64,000 nucleotides of DNA from Apostichopus japonicus (GCF_037975245.1 NC_092563.1:14558001-14622000), one strand, 5' to 3'; positions 24,490 to 37,229 are shown, numbered from the stretch's first letter. The notes: generated from the letters alone by a model not told the origin. Translations and numbers: made by a program.

Positions 24490-24686
24490 GAATACTTTTT
24501 AAGAAAAGTCACCCAGGAAAGAATCTGGGCACGAAAACCAAACTACCGAACGACTGATCCGCTCTCAGCCCAAGTCCCCTTGCATCGAGACTGTGACTGT
24601 GTGATCATCGTCGGGTGTGTATCACCATTCCACTCGAAAGAGAACATATACTACACAGGATCTTAGCCAAAAGGCCGAGAAGCGAT
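24490..24686 (-). repeat. U2 snRNA-headed element (truncated U2 fused to unrelated body)
   Basis: Read on the minus strand from 24686, the first 28 bases agree with the conserved U2 snRNA 5' end as I know it, starting 'atcgcttctcggcctttt' and continuing ggctaagatc. Partial agreement continues to about base 46 (gtgtagtat, gttct). After that the sequence leaves U2: the branch-site helper region, Sm site and stem-loops III and IV of U2 are not seen. The body carries 'gacgatgatcacacag' and ends in a hairpin, TGCCCAGA...TCTGGGTGA-like. It is therefore not a functional U2 gene. A snRNA-headed SINE or a small family of U2-derived transcripts are the two readings I favour. Confidence 0.75.
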
Positions 24687-25249
24687 CGATAAGGGGGAAA
24701 ACGTTTTAACTGAAATCGTGGAGAAACGGTCATAGTCAGATTTCACCCGATGTCCCAAACTATACACGTATAATATGGAATTCGAAAATGTATTGAACTG
24801 AAAATATGCAGTTTGCGAATCCTAAACATCAAATCATTGTTCCAGCTCAGAAAGGATTCGGTATTTACTTGATTGTAAATTTTATTATTCTACTTTCTAT
24901 AAATTTGATCTCACTTGTCAATTATGAGGTTCCTCATTACATTACATGCATGGAACGTACTGATTAAACATTGCTGCAAGGTGTTGTCATGGCAACAGAG
25001 ATCCACGGCGACAAAATTAGAAGATTAATTGAGATCGATGTCACTCTTGCAGTAATATCATAATAAACAGGTGCAGCCACTTTTAGAATATAAGTCCATT
25101 CTTTTTTAATTGGGGGAGGGGAGCTAAATTCCGTTTGTTGGCGGTCTGCATTTTTTGGAACATCAACCTCCCATTAGAATTGATCAAGTTTGAAAGAAAG
25201 TTGTGATTTAGTTAACTCGGAGATGCCTATGGTGCGCATTGTGAGCCAT

Positions 25250-25500
25250 AAAGTCCTGAAGTCGACAAATAATTAACTTGACATATGTAAGTTTCTCGTG
25301 CTCTGATTGAATGAAATGGACACCTGGCGTGCCATAGATCATGGATTCGATATATGTCCAATTAAATTGACATATGTTAGTTTCTAATGCTCTTATTGGA
25401 CGATCCACTGTCACATGTTGTTTTCTAGGGCACTGATTGGAAGAAATCGACATATGTCAAACTAAATTCACATATGTCGAAATAAATTGACATGTCGGTT
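25250..25500. repeat. Degenerate 'acatatgt' repeat region
   Basis: About seven occurrences of acatatgt or close variants (gacatatgtaagtttct, gacatatgttagtttct, cgacatatgtcaaac) at irregular spacing of about 20-120 bp. The motif is self-complementary. Confidence 0.5.
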
Positions 25501-25854
25501 TTTTCTTGCACTTCGCTGCGACGCAAACGATTTTGTGGTACAATTGTTTTGTAATAACATAGCTATGATGCTTTGGTGATATTTGGTGAATTTAATGTTT
25601 TAGTTTACTTTTTACCGTCTTTATTTATTTATTTTTGGTGTAGGAGGATGTACTACTGATGAACTATAAAAAGATTAGGATAACACAAAATGATTGAAAT
25701 GACACCTTTTCGTTTCAAGCTCCGTGCCGTTTATAGGGTCATTTTAGCCACAAATTTCAATTTGGTAACCTGTTGACCTATAAAACACACTGCTATAGGC
25801 AGAACAGGTTGGAATTCTAAACACTTTTCCTTTTTTTTGAGAGAAATGACCTCT

Positions 25855-26095
25855 TAAACAAATGACGGTCGTCAACTAAAGTGACTGAACTATTAAGTCT
25901 AATACACTTAGGTCAGTTCCTCATATGCCGCAACACCGCAGTGAAACTCAATAGAAAAACAGAAAGTTCTATGGCCTCAGATAGCATGTTTACAATTCAT
26001 TGCAAAGTTTTGAAGGACAGTTTTATAAATATTTTTTATTGATCTATAATATATCAAGAATACGATTCTGCCTGAAGTCATCCTTTAACGAGTGG
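25855..26095. repeat. Family A repeat, copy 3
   Basis: It carries 'aaagtgactgaactattaag', 'taggtcagttcctcatatg', 'ctatggcctcagatagcatg' and the end 'ctgcctgaagtcatccttta'. It is closest in order to the copy at 60444-60818. Confidence 0.6.
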
Positions 26096-27272
26096 ACCTA
26101 TTATTCCTAAATGAGTTTTTTTTTTGTACCAAATATTATGGAAACCTTACCCGGCGTTATAGTTCATTGAATGCCCAGTCCATGTATTGATCGTAGCCTG
26201 CACAACCGGCTTCTAACAACCTGTTCATTTCTTTATGAGTATAGCCTGTATCAGAAAATAAAGGCTTCCCAAGTAATCTCCGCTGTACCCTCTACCCCTT
26301 GTGCCCGTTGCGTTCGTGATCCGCCGACACACACCTACTTGTGCAACCGTCGGACGAGAATGTTCTCCGGTATATGTGGCCATTTTCTCAGACAACGAGT
26401 GAGTTAAATGCACCTTGTTTAATATCAATGCATGCAATAGGCAAGAGTTATTTCACTGCCAGTGGAAGAAGCGAACTTGTGTGAGGCTCCCAACCAAATA
26501 TCCAATTAATTAAGAAACCAGAGAATGGATTTCTACCCCCCCCCCCAAAAAAAAACCACCACTTCGCTGCAGCGGTGTGAAAACGATAAATCATGATTGT
26601 TCTAGACTGTCGGTAAAACAGGACAGAGACCATAATTTCTGCAGGAGCACATCTTTCGTCCTATATTATCAGCTTTTACAATCTATGTTAAAGCACTCAA
26701 CAACTACTTCATTCAAATTAGTGTATTTTACATCAAAATTCATAGTTTGTCCGTGAAGTGCGAAGTGAGAATCAGTACAAATTTAATAATACAAGCCAGT
26801 GACTTTACAGATTCGTGTCAGCGGCAAATATGCTTTCTTTCACCTGCAGAAATATATTGACACAAAATGCCCACCAAGGATTCTTGTTGCTAAAACTCGC
26901 CGGAAGAGCACTAAGAGCATTTGTCGCGTTTTTCTTTTTTTCCTTTTTCTCTCTTTTTAAACTTTCATTTTGAATTCATCAAATGCATCTTTTGATAATG
27001 ACATCAATATTTCGATTGCATTTGGAGGACAAGTTCTATTCAGATTAGATTTATACGATAAAATGCACTCGACCTGGATTCTTATTTTATAGGAAACAAA
27101 GGCAAATAAAAGCACATTACTCTAATTCTAATATTAATCATGTTTGTTTAAAAGGAACTGGTTGAATGAAAGTAATAAACATCGGTATCTTCAAAATGCA
27201 CAGACATACTGAATGTACAACTTGGTCGTATATTTATATAGTCAGTTTTGTGTTCAATATACATGTCCTTAA

Positions 27273-27595
<323 letters not shown>

Positions 27596-27651
27596 TAAGT
27601 GATAAATAATAAAGTAAATGAAAGTTAATCTTGAACGCCGTTAATCTAGAA

Positions 27652-27909
27652 CGCCGTATTTCAGCTTCCTATAACGTATGCGCAAACGTCAAGCAAACAC
27701 CAACTCCACGGATGGAATTGTTCACCACAGGCATCAAATCTTCGATTGTCTTCTTCATAAGTAGGCCAAGCTGGAGAAGTGACCTTGAGATTGTGAGGAT
27801 TATTGGGAAGAAAGCTCTTATGGACATCAAATTCAAGAAGATTCATCTCAAAGAAGTAGTCCATTTATATGCACGAGGTGACCAAGTGCCCAAGGGCAAT
27901 GTAAGTTGA
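27652..27909 (+). other. Unrecognised open frame, possible exon or transposon piece
   Basis: After a possible acceptor (cgccgtatttcag) the plus frame runs about 80 codons to TGA. It contains IKSSIVFFISRPSWRSDLEI and MDIKFKKIHLKEVVHLYARG, and a possible donor (GGCAAT before gtaagttg) lies just before the stop. The composition is more protein-like than its surroundings, but the opposite strand is also open for 67 codons. I recognise no family. Confidence 0.25.
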
Positions 27910-29808
27910 TAAAGTCTTAAGGGTTAAACTTGCATATGTGGAGCGTGTCTTTGGCGTGATGAAAAGCATTGCAATATTTTGTACTTATAGCTGGGACATA
28001 TATATAACAAATAAAACATTCAGAAAAGGAAGCGATTTTTCCCCCTCCAAAATATATTTCATTTATAATACCTAGCAACCAAGGATGCTGTGGTGTTTGC
28101 TGACGTGTTTTTGTACCATCTGTGACAAAAATTTAATCAAAAAGTAGCGAAGGACATGCACTCATATACATATTGTGTCCTAATTTTGTCTGTATCATAT
28201 TCTATCAAACGCTTTGCTTTTCCTTCATCATTTTTAAGTTAATATTATTGTTTTCTCTCTCTCTCTACAAACTGTTGATATTTTAAGGATTCTGTTAGTT
28301 TTCTTCATTAATCATTCGTTTAGGTCACATGTTGAAGATGTTTGTGAATAATTCACATTCGTTTATATTTTTAATAATGCGTCTGACATGGCAACACCAC
28401 AATGAATGGTGTCATCACGGCAATTTCAATTAGAAATGTTCTTTTTTTCTAATTTATAATATTTATCTCACTTATACACTGCAGAGGAAAATGATATTTC
28501 TACACACAAAAATGGTGTATTTTGATGAAATTCTAAAATACGGAGAATATGCATGAACTAAGCAAACATTCCAAATGCATCATATATTTAAAGGATAACT
28601 GAATGAGAAGAAAATCAACCTTGGTGACATTACAGACCACCTTATGTGACCCCCCCATCCCTCCCCTCCCAGGCTCCCACGCCCCTCTACCTCGAAAACA
28701 TTCAAAAACTGGAATGAATTTGTCGTGCGGAATTGATGCCCAGAGGATTCATTTCGTCGCGGAAGGTTTTGAGATATCCTTGTGGGTTTGTTTCCTCAAA
28801 TCAAAGTGACTGTTCCCACTTGCCCTCGAAGTTTGTACCCACTAACGCACCCGATGAGTTTGGTATCACACCACTGTGTATCTTCAAAATTATGCTTAAA
28901 AAACACATTAAATAGTTACGGTATGTGATGAAACATATCATTTTTTATTTCTCTAGTTGGTTACATATTTATAAAGGTCTACATAGTCTTGTGAAGTCTT
29001 ATAACTTCATATTTCGTTCATAATTAATTTGTCCTGTTCAAGAAACATTATACCATTTAGACTCACTGGCATATCAAAGAAAAAAAGAGACTCATTAAGG
29101 AAAGTGTTTACTCTAATTGTTTTAAGTATTTGAAAGAACTTTAAAAGCAAACACATAGTGTCATTAGCTCAATTTTCATCATTATGAGAGAGAAGTAAAA
29201 TATAAACAATACTTTTGGCATATATTAAAGAATCGATGATATTTCATACTAAAATTCCACAAAAGCGCATGCAATTATACAGGGAAGTTAATAATACACT
29301 AAATGGGTAATTATATACACCCAGTAAATTCTTTTTCCCGTCCAGTAAAATTGAGCTTTGCCTGTTAAAACATATTGCTCACCTAGTAAAACATTTTGGC
29401 ACACAAAGTTCATTTTCATATCAGAGATATGCATTAAAACAAAAACTAAAATATATATATATATTATAATAAGAAAAATTATGCACATTATATATTTCAG
29501 GTTAAGCATCGTTAACGAACTTGTGTTTTCATAAAAGATAGCATAAATAATGTTATGGGAAATCAGAAAATCTATGCAATGTTGTCCACCCACTTCATTA
29601 GAAAATAGCCACTGAGTGGGCAAAACATAAAATAAAATAAAATAAAAACCATATAAGAAAGCTGCCCACCATGCAAACTTAGTCTTATCTATTCCCTTAG
29701 CTCATTATCATGACTATGGCCAAACCTCTTACATAGATGACATAGTGACACGAAATATGTTATATTTGCTATTATGGTAAAAAAGGTTTCACCAAATATG
29801 AGAATACA

Positions 29809-29840
<32 letters not shown>

Positions 29841-29844
29841 TAAG

Positions 29845-29892
<48 letters not shown>

Positions 29893-30208
29893 AATAACGG
29901 GAAAACTGTTTAAAAAAAAACTATGCTGCATTTAGAGAAAGGCTGGACTCTCGAGTGCGATACAATAATTAAATTAGGTAAGTGATTGGAAGTAAAACAG
30001 TCAATGTTTGGTTTTTGCAGAGCTTTCGAGCAAAACTACTAAACTAGCTCTTCTTCAGTGCACGATCACCGAAAGTCACTTTCTGTATCCTCATCACGTA
30101 TCATAAGTATACAATTCGTTTGTCCTATAAGAACCACCCATAAAGATACGTTCAGTATTTACATCAATATCAACTATTCAGTTTTTGTACCAGTGGTCTC
30201 GTTGTATT
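27910..30208. other. Intergenic, 3' side of the aquaporin gene
   Basis: AT-rich DNA with no recognisable gene. AT arrays lie at about 29811-29832 and 29850-29890, separated by 'acatataataagtatgta'. Confidence 0.5.
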
Positions 30209-30400
30209 TCAACCGTTTCTTGCACTATTTCCCGGTAGGGGTTCCAAAACGGTCACGTGGTTCTCCTCGTCATTTTCTGTCTCGCCATATTCACAAGTCG
30301 CGCATTTTTTAACCCGATCCCAGTTCGAGTTTGGATCCATGATCCAGTCGTATGACATTGCAGCGATGATCCCTCCAAGGGCCGGGCCGACCCAGTAAAC
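30209..30400 (-). CDS. Aquaporin exon 4 (helix 6 and tail)
   Basis: The acceptor is tatattattatacag. It starts VYWVGPALGGIIAAMSYDWI and ends TVLEPLPGNSARNG before TGA. The NHW-VYWVGP junction is the normal family sequence across the splice. Confidence 0.95.
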   Translation of the reverse strand, partial: VYWVGPALGGIIAAMSYDWIMDPNSNWDRVKKCATCEYGETENDEENHVTVLEPLPGNSARNG

Positions 30401-33400
30401 CTGTATAATAATATAAACAAATAAGTATAATGAAAGAGATCTTCTCATTGTTGGAGTAAAATGATTCAGGATCAGCAGGAAGTTCCCGTTGTGTGACGTC
30501 ATAGTTTTTTTTCGGTGTCTACCTGCTTACAACAGTGAAAGAAGATTATTCTATTGCATTGTACACATAACAATAGATTCGACATATGCGTAGGGAGGCG
30601 GGGTGCTGGAAGCCGCCCCCACCCCCCCCCCAACCAAATATTTTTGTGAAAATCTTTTCGGGCACCTACTGAAAGAAAAATTGCATATTGGTTTTCAATG
30701 GTTAAACTGATATTATTATTATAATTATTTTATAACCCCCCTCCCCCCCCCCCCAATCAAATCCTTCGCTTATGAGATTCGGTGACGTATACACTCTACT
30801 TAATCTCTTAGAATAACTTAGAATAAATTGTCCGTGTTTAGTAAAGTACGAGGCAGTTGGTTTTCTCAGTACAACTTATGTATATAATCAGAGGAAGGGT
30901 AAGAAACTGTTTCTGATTGGGAGCATTGAATTTATTTCTTGAAGATTTAAAATCCCGTAATTACTTTTCATGAAACATCTCATCATTCAATGAAGTTTAC
31001 AGGAACACGTTTTGTATGGTTTATTAGAATTGATCAAAAGATGAATAACATTAACATATATAGTCTTGGACTGAGGAACCCAATCACCAATTGCTGGTAA
31101 AATGACATTTTATGGTACTTATGTATGGAAATATGCAAATTAGGCTGCCATATTGAAGTAGCGAGCCTATTGCTATATACTTTGCATTTGAAGAAATTGT
31201 CATTAACGCTAGTTATCGAGGCTAAAAACGAGGTATAATCAAACTCGTTTTGGAATGAGCAGAAAATATCCAAGCCTGCCTCTTTATACAGAGCATTCCA
31301 GTCAGTCTTGTTTATCACGCATCAGGATTTCCCCGGACTCTTTAACTTTTTGAAGTAGTTCCGAAGAAATGAGACCGCTACCCTATAGGCCGAATAAAAC
31401 TTGTCCATTATTCTTCAGATCAAATAAGGTAACTCTAGCATTGTATAGTATAGTGACTTTGGTGAATTGAGTAAGACAGGTTTATACGTTGAACAACCAC
31501 TAGCGGTGTAAAGGCTATTATTGTAACTGTAATTTCTCACCCAATGATTTTCCCATTGGCCCCCGATAGCAGCTGAGCCGAAAGATCTTGCCGGATTCAT
31601 ACTAGCACCAGTATATTTGATCTGAAAGAATGAAATTAACAACTTCATAGTTCGCAGCGTCAAATATATGGAGTTAAAATATTCATAAAAGAGAAAAGAT
31701 TTTATGATGTGCAGTTGCATGATGAAGTCCCATCTACAATACCCAATTTGTCAGTGCTCAAACAACTATATACTGTCCTCCCATACCATGCTTCAAAGCA
31801 CTCGTATTGGCAGTATGAACAGTTTTTAACCTTTATCTAATGGAACATGGTATTCATACTGCTAATACTGTCAGTACAAGTGCTTTGAACAGTTGAAAAA
31901 GCGGGAAATGGAAGAACATGTTTTTAAAGAAATTTATCCAAACTAGGGTGAGTAATTTCTTATAAATTTTAAAGGAACAATGAGATTGTTTTATAGGTTT
32001 TCATATGGAAATGTCGGTTAATTTTCGTATCAACATAGGATATTAAAGTGAGCTTGAACTTGTTTGAGTTATATAACAACTTGAATTGACGCATCTTGGA
32101 TATGGCACGCCGAAGAAGACAAAATTAGTCATCGAGGTTTGCTTGCTATCACGTTGATTTTTTAATATACCAGTGTAAAATGAGAAGTACTGTTTTGCAG
32201 GGTCCAAGAACTTTAAATGCGCACCTCTTCTTTTTCATTCTTCTTTTTTTTTGTCAAAAACAAACAAACATGGAAACAAATCCACCGCTTCTATAGGACT
32301 TAACGTGATAGCAAGCAGTAAATGTAAATTATGCATAGCAACTAACACAATGCGTACTATTAAGTTTCTCATTTTGAATAAAAATGGCAAGCTTTGCCGG
32401 TTTACACTTTTCCTTATAAGCAATGCAAATTATCGGCTGAACTTTGCTTAATTTTCAATTTAGAAAAGCCTTGAAATGATGAATATCGGTATTTTATAAT
32501 TGCATATGTTAACCAATCCACTTTGATAATTCAAATCTGACGGGCGAACTGACCCGGGTCAATTCTGCAGTCGGCCCAGTGCCCGTTTATCCATATCAGG
32601 GGCGGGGGGGGGGGGAAGATCTTCAATAACTTCCTAATCGAATCGGGTATTCAGTATGCTTGCGTTAAATACTGTGGGCCTTCTCCATGTCAGATAAAAG
32701 TTACATTTAGAAATGAGCGAAATCTATAAAAAAAAAATATCATAGGAGTGGGTCAAAAACCACCTCACTGGTATGTTGTTGGGTCGCAACGACGCTGTTT
32801 GTCTGAAGGCCCAATTCATCGTCAGTCCTGACTCTAACGTTACACTAAAACATGTCTGGGCGACAAATTTATTCTGAAACGATTACCATGATATGTAATC
32901 TTTGATAAAGTTGTTTAAATCATGTATATGTTCGAAATTTTTGACAACTATAGTTTTAAAAGAAAATAACTTCAAACAGAGCAGCGACCAAAGAATATAG
33001 TCCAGTACTCAAAGCATTCTGGGGGCATTTGGATCCATTGCCTATATGTACAGTTTCTCGAGATAACAACATCTGAAGTTAACTTGTTTTGTATAAATAG
33101 TTGAACTTGAAGCAAACAAGTGTGATATCATGTGTAGATGCACTCTGACATATAACTTTTGAAGTATATATACAATCTGATTTTCTTCTTGAAAGTTGGA
33201 ATGCATCAACAACATACGAATACATTATATTCATTGGGGGCTATTTGATATAGCTTCTAACACTTCTAACATCGCTTAAAACAAAGTTGGAACCCTATCT
33301 AATCCATTGTTTAAAATAATAATAATAATAATAATGAACTGAAAGGTAAAGCAAAGAAAAAAGCATTTTTCTGTCAGCGTGCAACTTTGACATCACATCT

Positions 33401-36400
33401 GTTGGATTCAAGCTCACTTTTGTAGCACCAAATTGAGACAAGTTCAGCCATCAATATCTCGAAAGACACAAAGAAGGAATTGCATGCAAATGTCACTACG
33501 ATGCTGCCTTTATGTTTTTTCCTTCGTTGTATTCAAAAGAAAAGAAAGAAAACCATTCCCAAGGTCTATCCTTTTTTTTAGAAATTTTCTTTAATGTTAT
33601 TATGAACTTCCGAGAAAAAAAAGTAAAAATTTACAGATTTTAAAATCAACGTGTCAAACGACCTCGCAAATAATTGAGTTTTTATCTTTTTTTCTCTTTT
33701 TCTTCTATTTTTTTCCTTCTTCTTTTTGTCTTTAAATGACCAGTGAAGCACGAGTGACTCGATAAATCAATATCAACTATACAGAGCCCTGTAGAATATA
33801 GCAGTGAGTATATAAATGTGTGTATAACCCGAGGCTAAAATTAATGACCAAAGAATCCGCTGCTATACACAGTCTGTATTGGATCTAACCGAAAAGCTGC
33901 TTCAGTTGCCGGAAAGTTCTTTCTCAATCCCTTTCCACCTCCACCTCTCTCCCTCTCTCTCTCTTTCTTCTTGTAATTTACGTCTCTTGGACTCAATCAA
34001 CTAAAAACCTCAGCAAACGAATATCACACATTTTGGGTGTGAGGTAAGTCAGCGGATTTGATTAAAAAAAGGCCAATTTGACCTAATATTGAATTAAAGA
34101 AAAACACGGGAAAGTTGATGAAATCGATAGTTTGAACATTAAACGTAACACTGCACGATCACCAATTTGAGATGACTGCAAAACACGTAAACATATCAAT
34201 CATAGGATGTCACGGAAAAGTTTGATTAAAAACAGATCTTGAAAGTTGTTAATTATACGCGGAGGAATCTACGCGGTATTTTTTTCTAAGTATAAGTTAA
34301 TGCCCAGTACTGACCGTTATAGCTCAGTCTGTATAGGCCAATAAATGAGTACGAATAGTCGAATACTTATTTCGGGATTAAACATTTGGTGTGAGAGCAT
34401 GGACGGACGGACGGACAGGTGGATGGAGGGACCGATGGCTAACTGATCTATATATGACTTAAATTATAACATATATATATATTATTAAAAAAAAATATTT
34501 AAATGATATATATATATATATATATATTAGCATTACAAATCTCACATATTTATATCTCCTGAAAAAACAATCAATATAAAGAATATCGTACCCCTGAGAG
34601 ATGCCCAATCACGACTGATATGCCGATCGCCAAAGGCCCAGAACCTGTTATATCCTTACGCCCGCCATCTACTGTAGCAAATACGGTCCAAACAAGCTGA
34701 AAAGTTAGCAGAATCTCCACAACGATTGCTTGTGAGGGTAAAATATCTTCATCCACGACTGTTGGTCCAAGATAACGGTTGTTACTTAAAGGCGTAACTA
34801 ATCTGCAAAGGGCTGTACCAACCGTGGCTCCGAGCATCTGTGAAGCTATGTACAATGTGGCTCGTAATGGTGTTATCCTGTGCATCACTACAGAGATAAA
34901 TGCGAAAAGATTAAAATCAAAAGAGCCCTCAGTGAAGAATTCTAGTTGCTCGTAAAACCCAGATTCCACTGACGTGACAGCAGATTCAATCGAATTACCA
35001 CTTCAGTGGTTTTAAACGAATTCGTTGACCTCTTTCCTTCTGCTCCAAGCAGGCTAGCTAGTATTTAGCCTCAACAAGGAAAGTCGCAAACATTCGAAGC
35101 CCCCCCCCCCCATTCACTTATGCAAATTAGGATAGGCTGGGTACATTTGCTAGGTGGCAGTGTGTTAGGACTGCTGGCTGGCTGGATCATCGGATTGATG
35201 CATGCATGGACGGATGGATGATAGTTGGATCGATGAACGAAAGGATGGACAGATGGATGGAAGGAATGAGGCATTTACGTGATTTGCATAGCCTATCGTA
35301 ATGTGGCGTGTATCGCCTGTAGCTCGGTAGAGATGGTACTATCGTACCCCTTGGGAAAAAATATTTGGTAGGATATTTCGAAAGCCAAACTCCAAGAAAC
35401 TCTAAGCAAATAAATGATTAAAACGTTCTGTTGGTTTCAAGATGATTTATTCTCTCCGTAACAATTGAAAGTTAAATTAATTAAACGCTGTAAAATTACT
35501 TCAACATACTGATTGGAAATAATATAAAATATATGGCCATTACAATGATCGGAAGCACTGGTTGATTCCTTTTCAAGAACTAATTTACCTCTATAACAAA
35601 ACTGCTCAGAAGTTGCAACGCTTGGGGTCACACGTGATGGGGCATCTGACACATGATTGGTTCAATATTACCTACTTCAGAACATCATTAGTATTCATCA
35701 AATCTATCTCTGAATGAACCAATCATGAGTTAGAAAAAAATACGTGGTCTTAATTGTTTATTATGTTTTTCTTTGTCCGACAATACGGGCTCGTAAACTA
35801 GACGTCCGAAGTTGGAGCGAAACATTTTCTAAAATATTTCTTTATTCGGGAACTGTGGGTTAACAAGGGGAAAAACCTGAAGGTCAAAAGTGCAATGGGT
35901 TAAATACCTTGCCAAGAGTTTAATAGGAACTTAAATGATGTAAAATATCACTTCATGACACTATATTCATTATAGTACGAATAACACAACAGATGGGTTA
36001 ACCTGTGGCCTACTTGGCATACATGAATACCAGATAGAGCGTTAGACTACGTGAAAACAAAACATATGATTCAGTGAACGCAGTAGTTAACAGTAGTCTA
36101 CAATGGCCTCCCTCAACCCCCCCCCCCCTTCCGGACCCGTCGTCAAGTGGGAACCGTACAAATTAATGTTAGAACAGTAAATTACTGATACACCTATTCC
36201 ATCAGCCCCTTACCCGTGCCCTTAAAAACCTCCCCATGTTGAAAAGCACGGACAACATTAACCCCTTTCGATATACAAGAATTACCCTCATACAGTATAT
36301 ATTATACAACATTATTTTTTTCTTAGCTTACCGAGGAACGCCAAAGTGACAGCCGGGTTGAGGTGGCCTCCACTAATATGAGCCGTACAATGCACTAGCG

Positions 36401-36581
36401 TAGCAATAGCCAAACCAAACACCAAGGCTATATGGACAGTATCTGCAGACTGACCACCAAACGTTGAAGTGGCCCCTAGTCCGACGAACAGTAATAGCAC
36501 CATGGCAACAAACTCAGCCAATACAGCGCGCCAAAACTTCACACTTTGTAATTCCTCGTGCATTATCTTGAGTCGGTCCAT
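30209..36581 (-). CDS. Aquaporin, orthodox water-channel type (complete, four exons)
   Basis: Exons 36581-36332, 34887-34592, 31621-31541 and 30400-30209 join in phase to 819 nt, that is 272 residues, the normal length of the MIP family. Both signature boxes are present: SGGHLNPAVT near residue 75 and SMNPARSFG near 190. The aromatic/arginine filter residues read F (in ALVFGLAIAT), H (in VVIGHLSG), A (in YTGASMNPAR) and R (NPAR). That set matches water-selective channels of the AQP4 type by known family rules. The cysteine at the mercury-sensitive site of AQP1 is replaced by alanine. Six membrane segments are readable, from FWRAVLAEFVAMVLLLF to YWVGPALGGIIAAMSYDW. The tail of about 45 residues is polar with a CATC motif. 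It should sit in the plasma membrane and pass water along osmotic gradients. The ATG at 36581 starts the first helix-preceding segment normally; a second Met at codon 7 is the alternative. Confidence 0.95.
31541..31621 (-). CDS. Aquaporin exon 3 (second NPA box)
   Basis: 81 nt, 27 codons, both ends in phase 0: IKYTGASMNPARSFGSAAIG then GQWENHW. The acceptor is tcattctttcag and the donor is CATTGG before gtgaga. Confidence 0.95.
31786..31895. repeat. Small foldback in aquaporin intron
   Basis: The left arm 'cttcaaagcactcgtattgg' pairs imperfectly with the right arm 'ctgtcagtacaagtgctttg'; 'cagtatgaaca' and 'tattcatactg' extend the stem. The loop is about 30 bases. It is MITE-like or a former pair of inverted repeats. 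Confidence 0.7.
34390..34432. repeat. GGAC/GGAT tetranucleotide repeat
   Basis: Units ggacggacggacggacagg, then gtggatggaggga, in an aquaporin intron. A related GGAT-rich patch lies at 35195-35265. Confidence 0.8.
34471..34530. repeat. AT-rich microsatellite pair
   Basis: Two short (AT)n arrays flanking an A-rich spacer, about 50 bases 3' of the splice donor of aquaporin exon 2. Confidence 0.85.
34592..34887 (-). CDS. Aquaporin exon 2 (helices 3 to 5)
   Basis: The acceptor is cgcatttatctctgtag and the donor is TCAGGG before gtacgat. The 98 codons include RITPLRATLYIASQMLGATV, AIVVEILLTFQLVWTVFATV and GPLAIGISVVIGHLSG. Loop C is longer than usual (PLSNNRYLGPTVVDEDILPS) and has no N-glycosylation sequon. 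Confidence 0.95.
35652..35735. repeat. Short inverted repeat in aquaporin intron 1
   Basis: 'catgattggttca' at 35653-35665 and 'tgaaccaatcatga' at about 35716-35729 are inverted copies with a loop of about 50 bases. Confidence 0.7.
36332..36581 (-). CDS. Aquaporin exon 1 (start, first NPA box)
   Basis: It starts MDRLKIMHEELQSVKFWRAV, covers helices 1 and 2 and the first NPA loop, and ends in phase 1 at TTCCTCG before gtaagc. A splice acceptor (ttcaatttgcag) lies 14 bases before the ATG at 36595, so an upstream non-coding exon exists. Confidence 0.95.
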
Positions 36582-36984
36582 TGCTTATGGCGAGCCTGCA
36601 AATTGAAGAATTGACAATATCTGTAATCGCGTGCTTTGGGCCTTCTCGCTGACAGTGACAAATTACAGAGCAGGTTATGTTTTAAGTATGCGAGTTGAAT
36701 TAAAGTCGCTTGGTAATGAAAGCAGTATTTCTGGTGTTAAAAACTAAGAATGAACTACAATTCTAATATATCAATATTATTGATTCTAATCAATTTTTCT
36801 TTATATAACTATATTAATATAATAAACATTATTAATTCTGTAATTAATTATAAATTCAAATATTTAGTTGACTCTTAACAGTGTTCTTGTTGTCATTATA
36901 TATTTTAGCGAAACTTAGAGTAGGCCTATACCATCTTCATTAGCGAAGTGCAAGGAACCGAACTCAAATATCGAATACTGTAGT

Positions 36985-37170
36985 AGGCCTATATATATTT
37001 AGGCCTACTTATATATAGGCCTATATATATATGCCTATATATATGCCTATATATAGGCATATATATATAGGCATATATATATAGGCATATATATATATAT
37101 AATGCCTATATATATATAATGCCTATATATAATGCCTATATATAATGCTTATATATATATATATATAATG

Positions 37171-37224
<54 letters not shown>
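36985..37224. repeat. Palindromic TA/AGGCCT minisatellite
   Basis: It carries alternating 'aggcctatatatat' and 'atatatataggcatatat' units, then 'ataatgcctatatat' units, then a pure AT array. The motif is present in both orientations, so the block can fold on itself. It lies in the presumed first intron of the aquaporin gene. Confidence 0.85.

Positions 37225-37229
<5 letters not shown>

Noticed and set aside
24640-24686. Functional U2 snRNA gene
   Set aside because: Only the first 28 bases agree closely; the Sm site and 3' stem-loops are missing, so it is treated as a U2-derived element.
26225-26437. Minus-strand ORF with a good ATG context (GAGAAAATGGCC) at 26383
   Set aside because: About 50 codons, no family signature and no clear splice donor in frame. 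It could be a first exon of something upstream of the ANKAR-like gene, but nothing links it.
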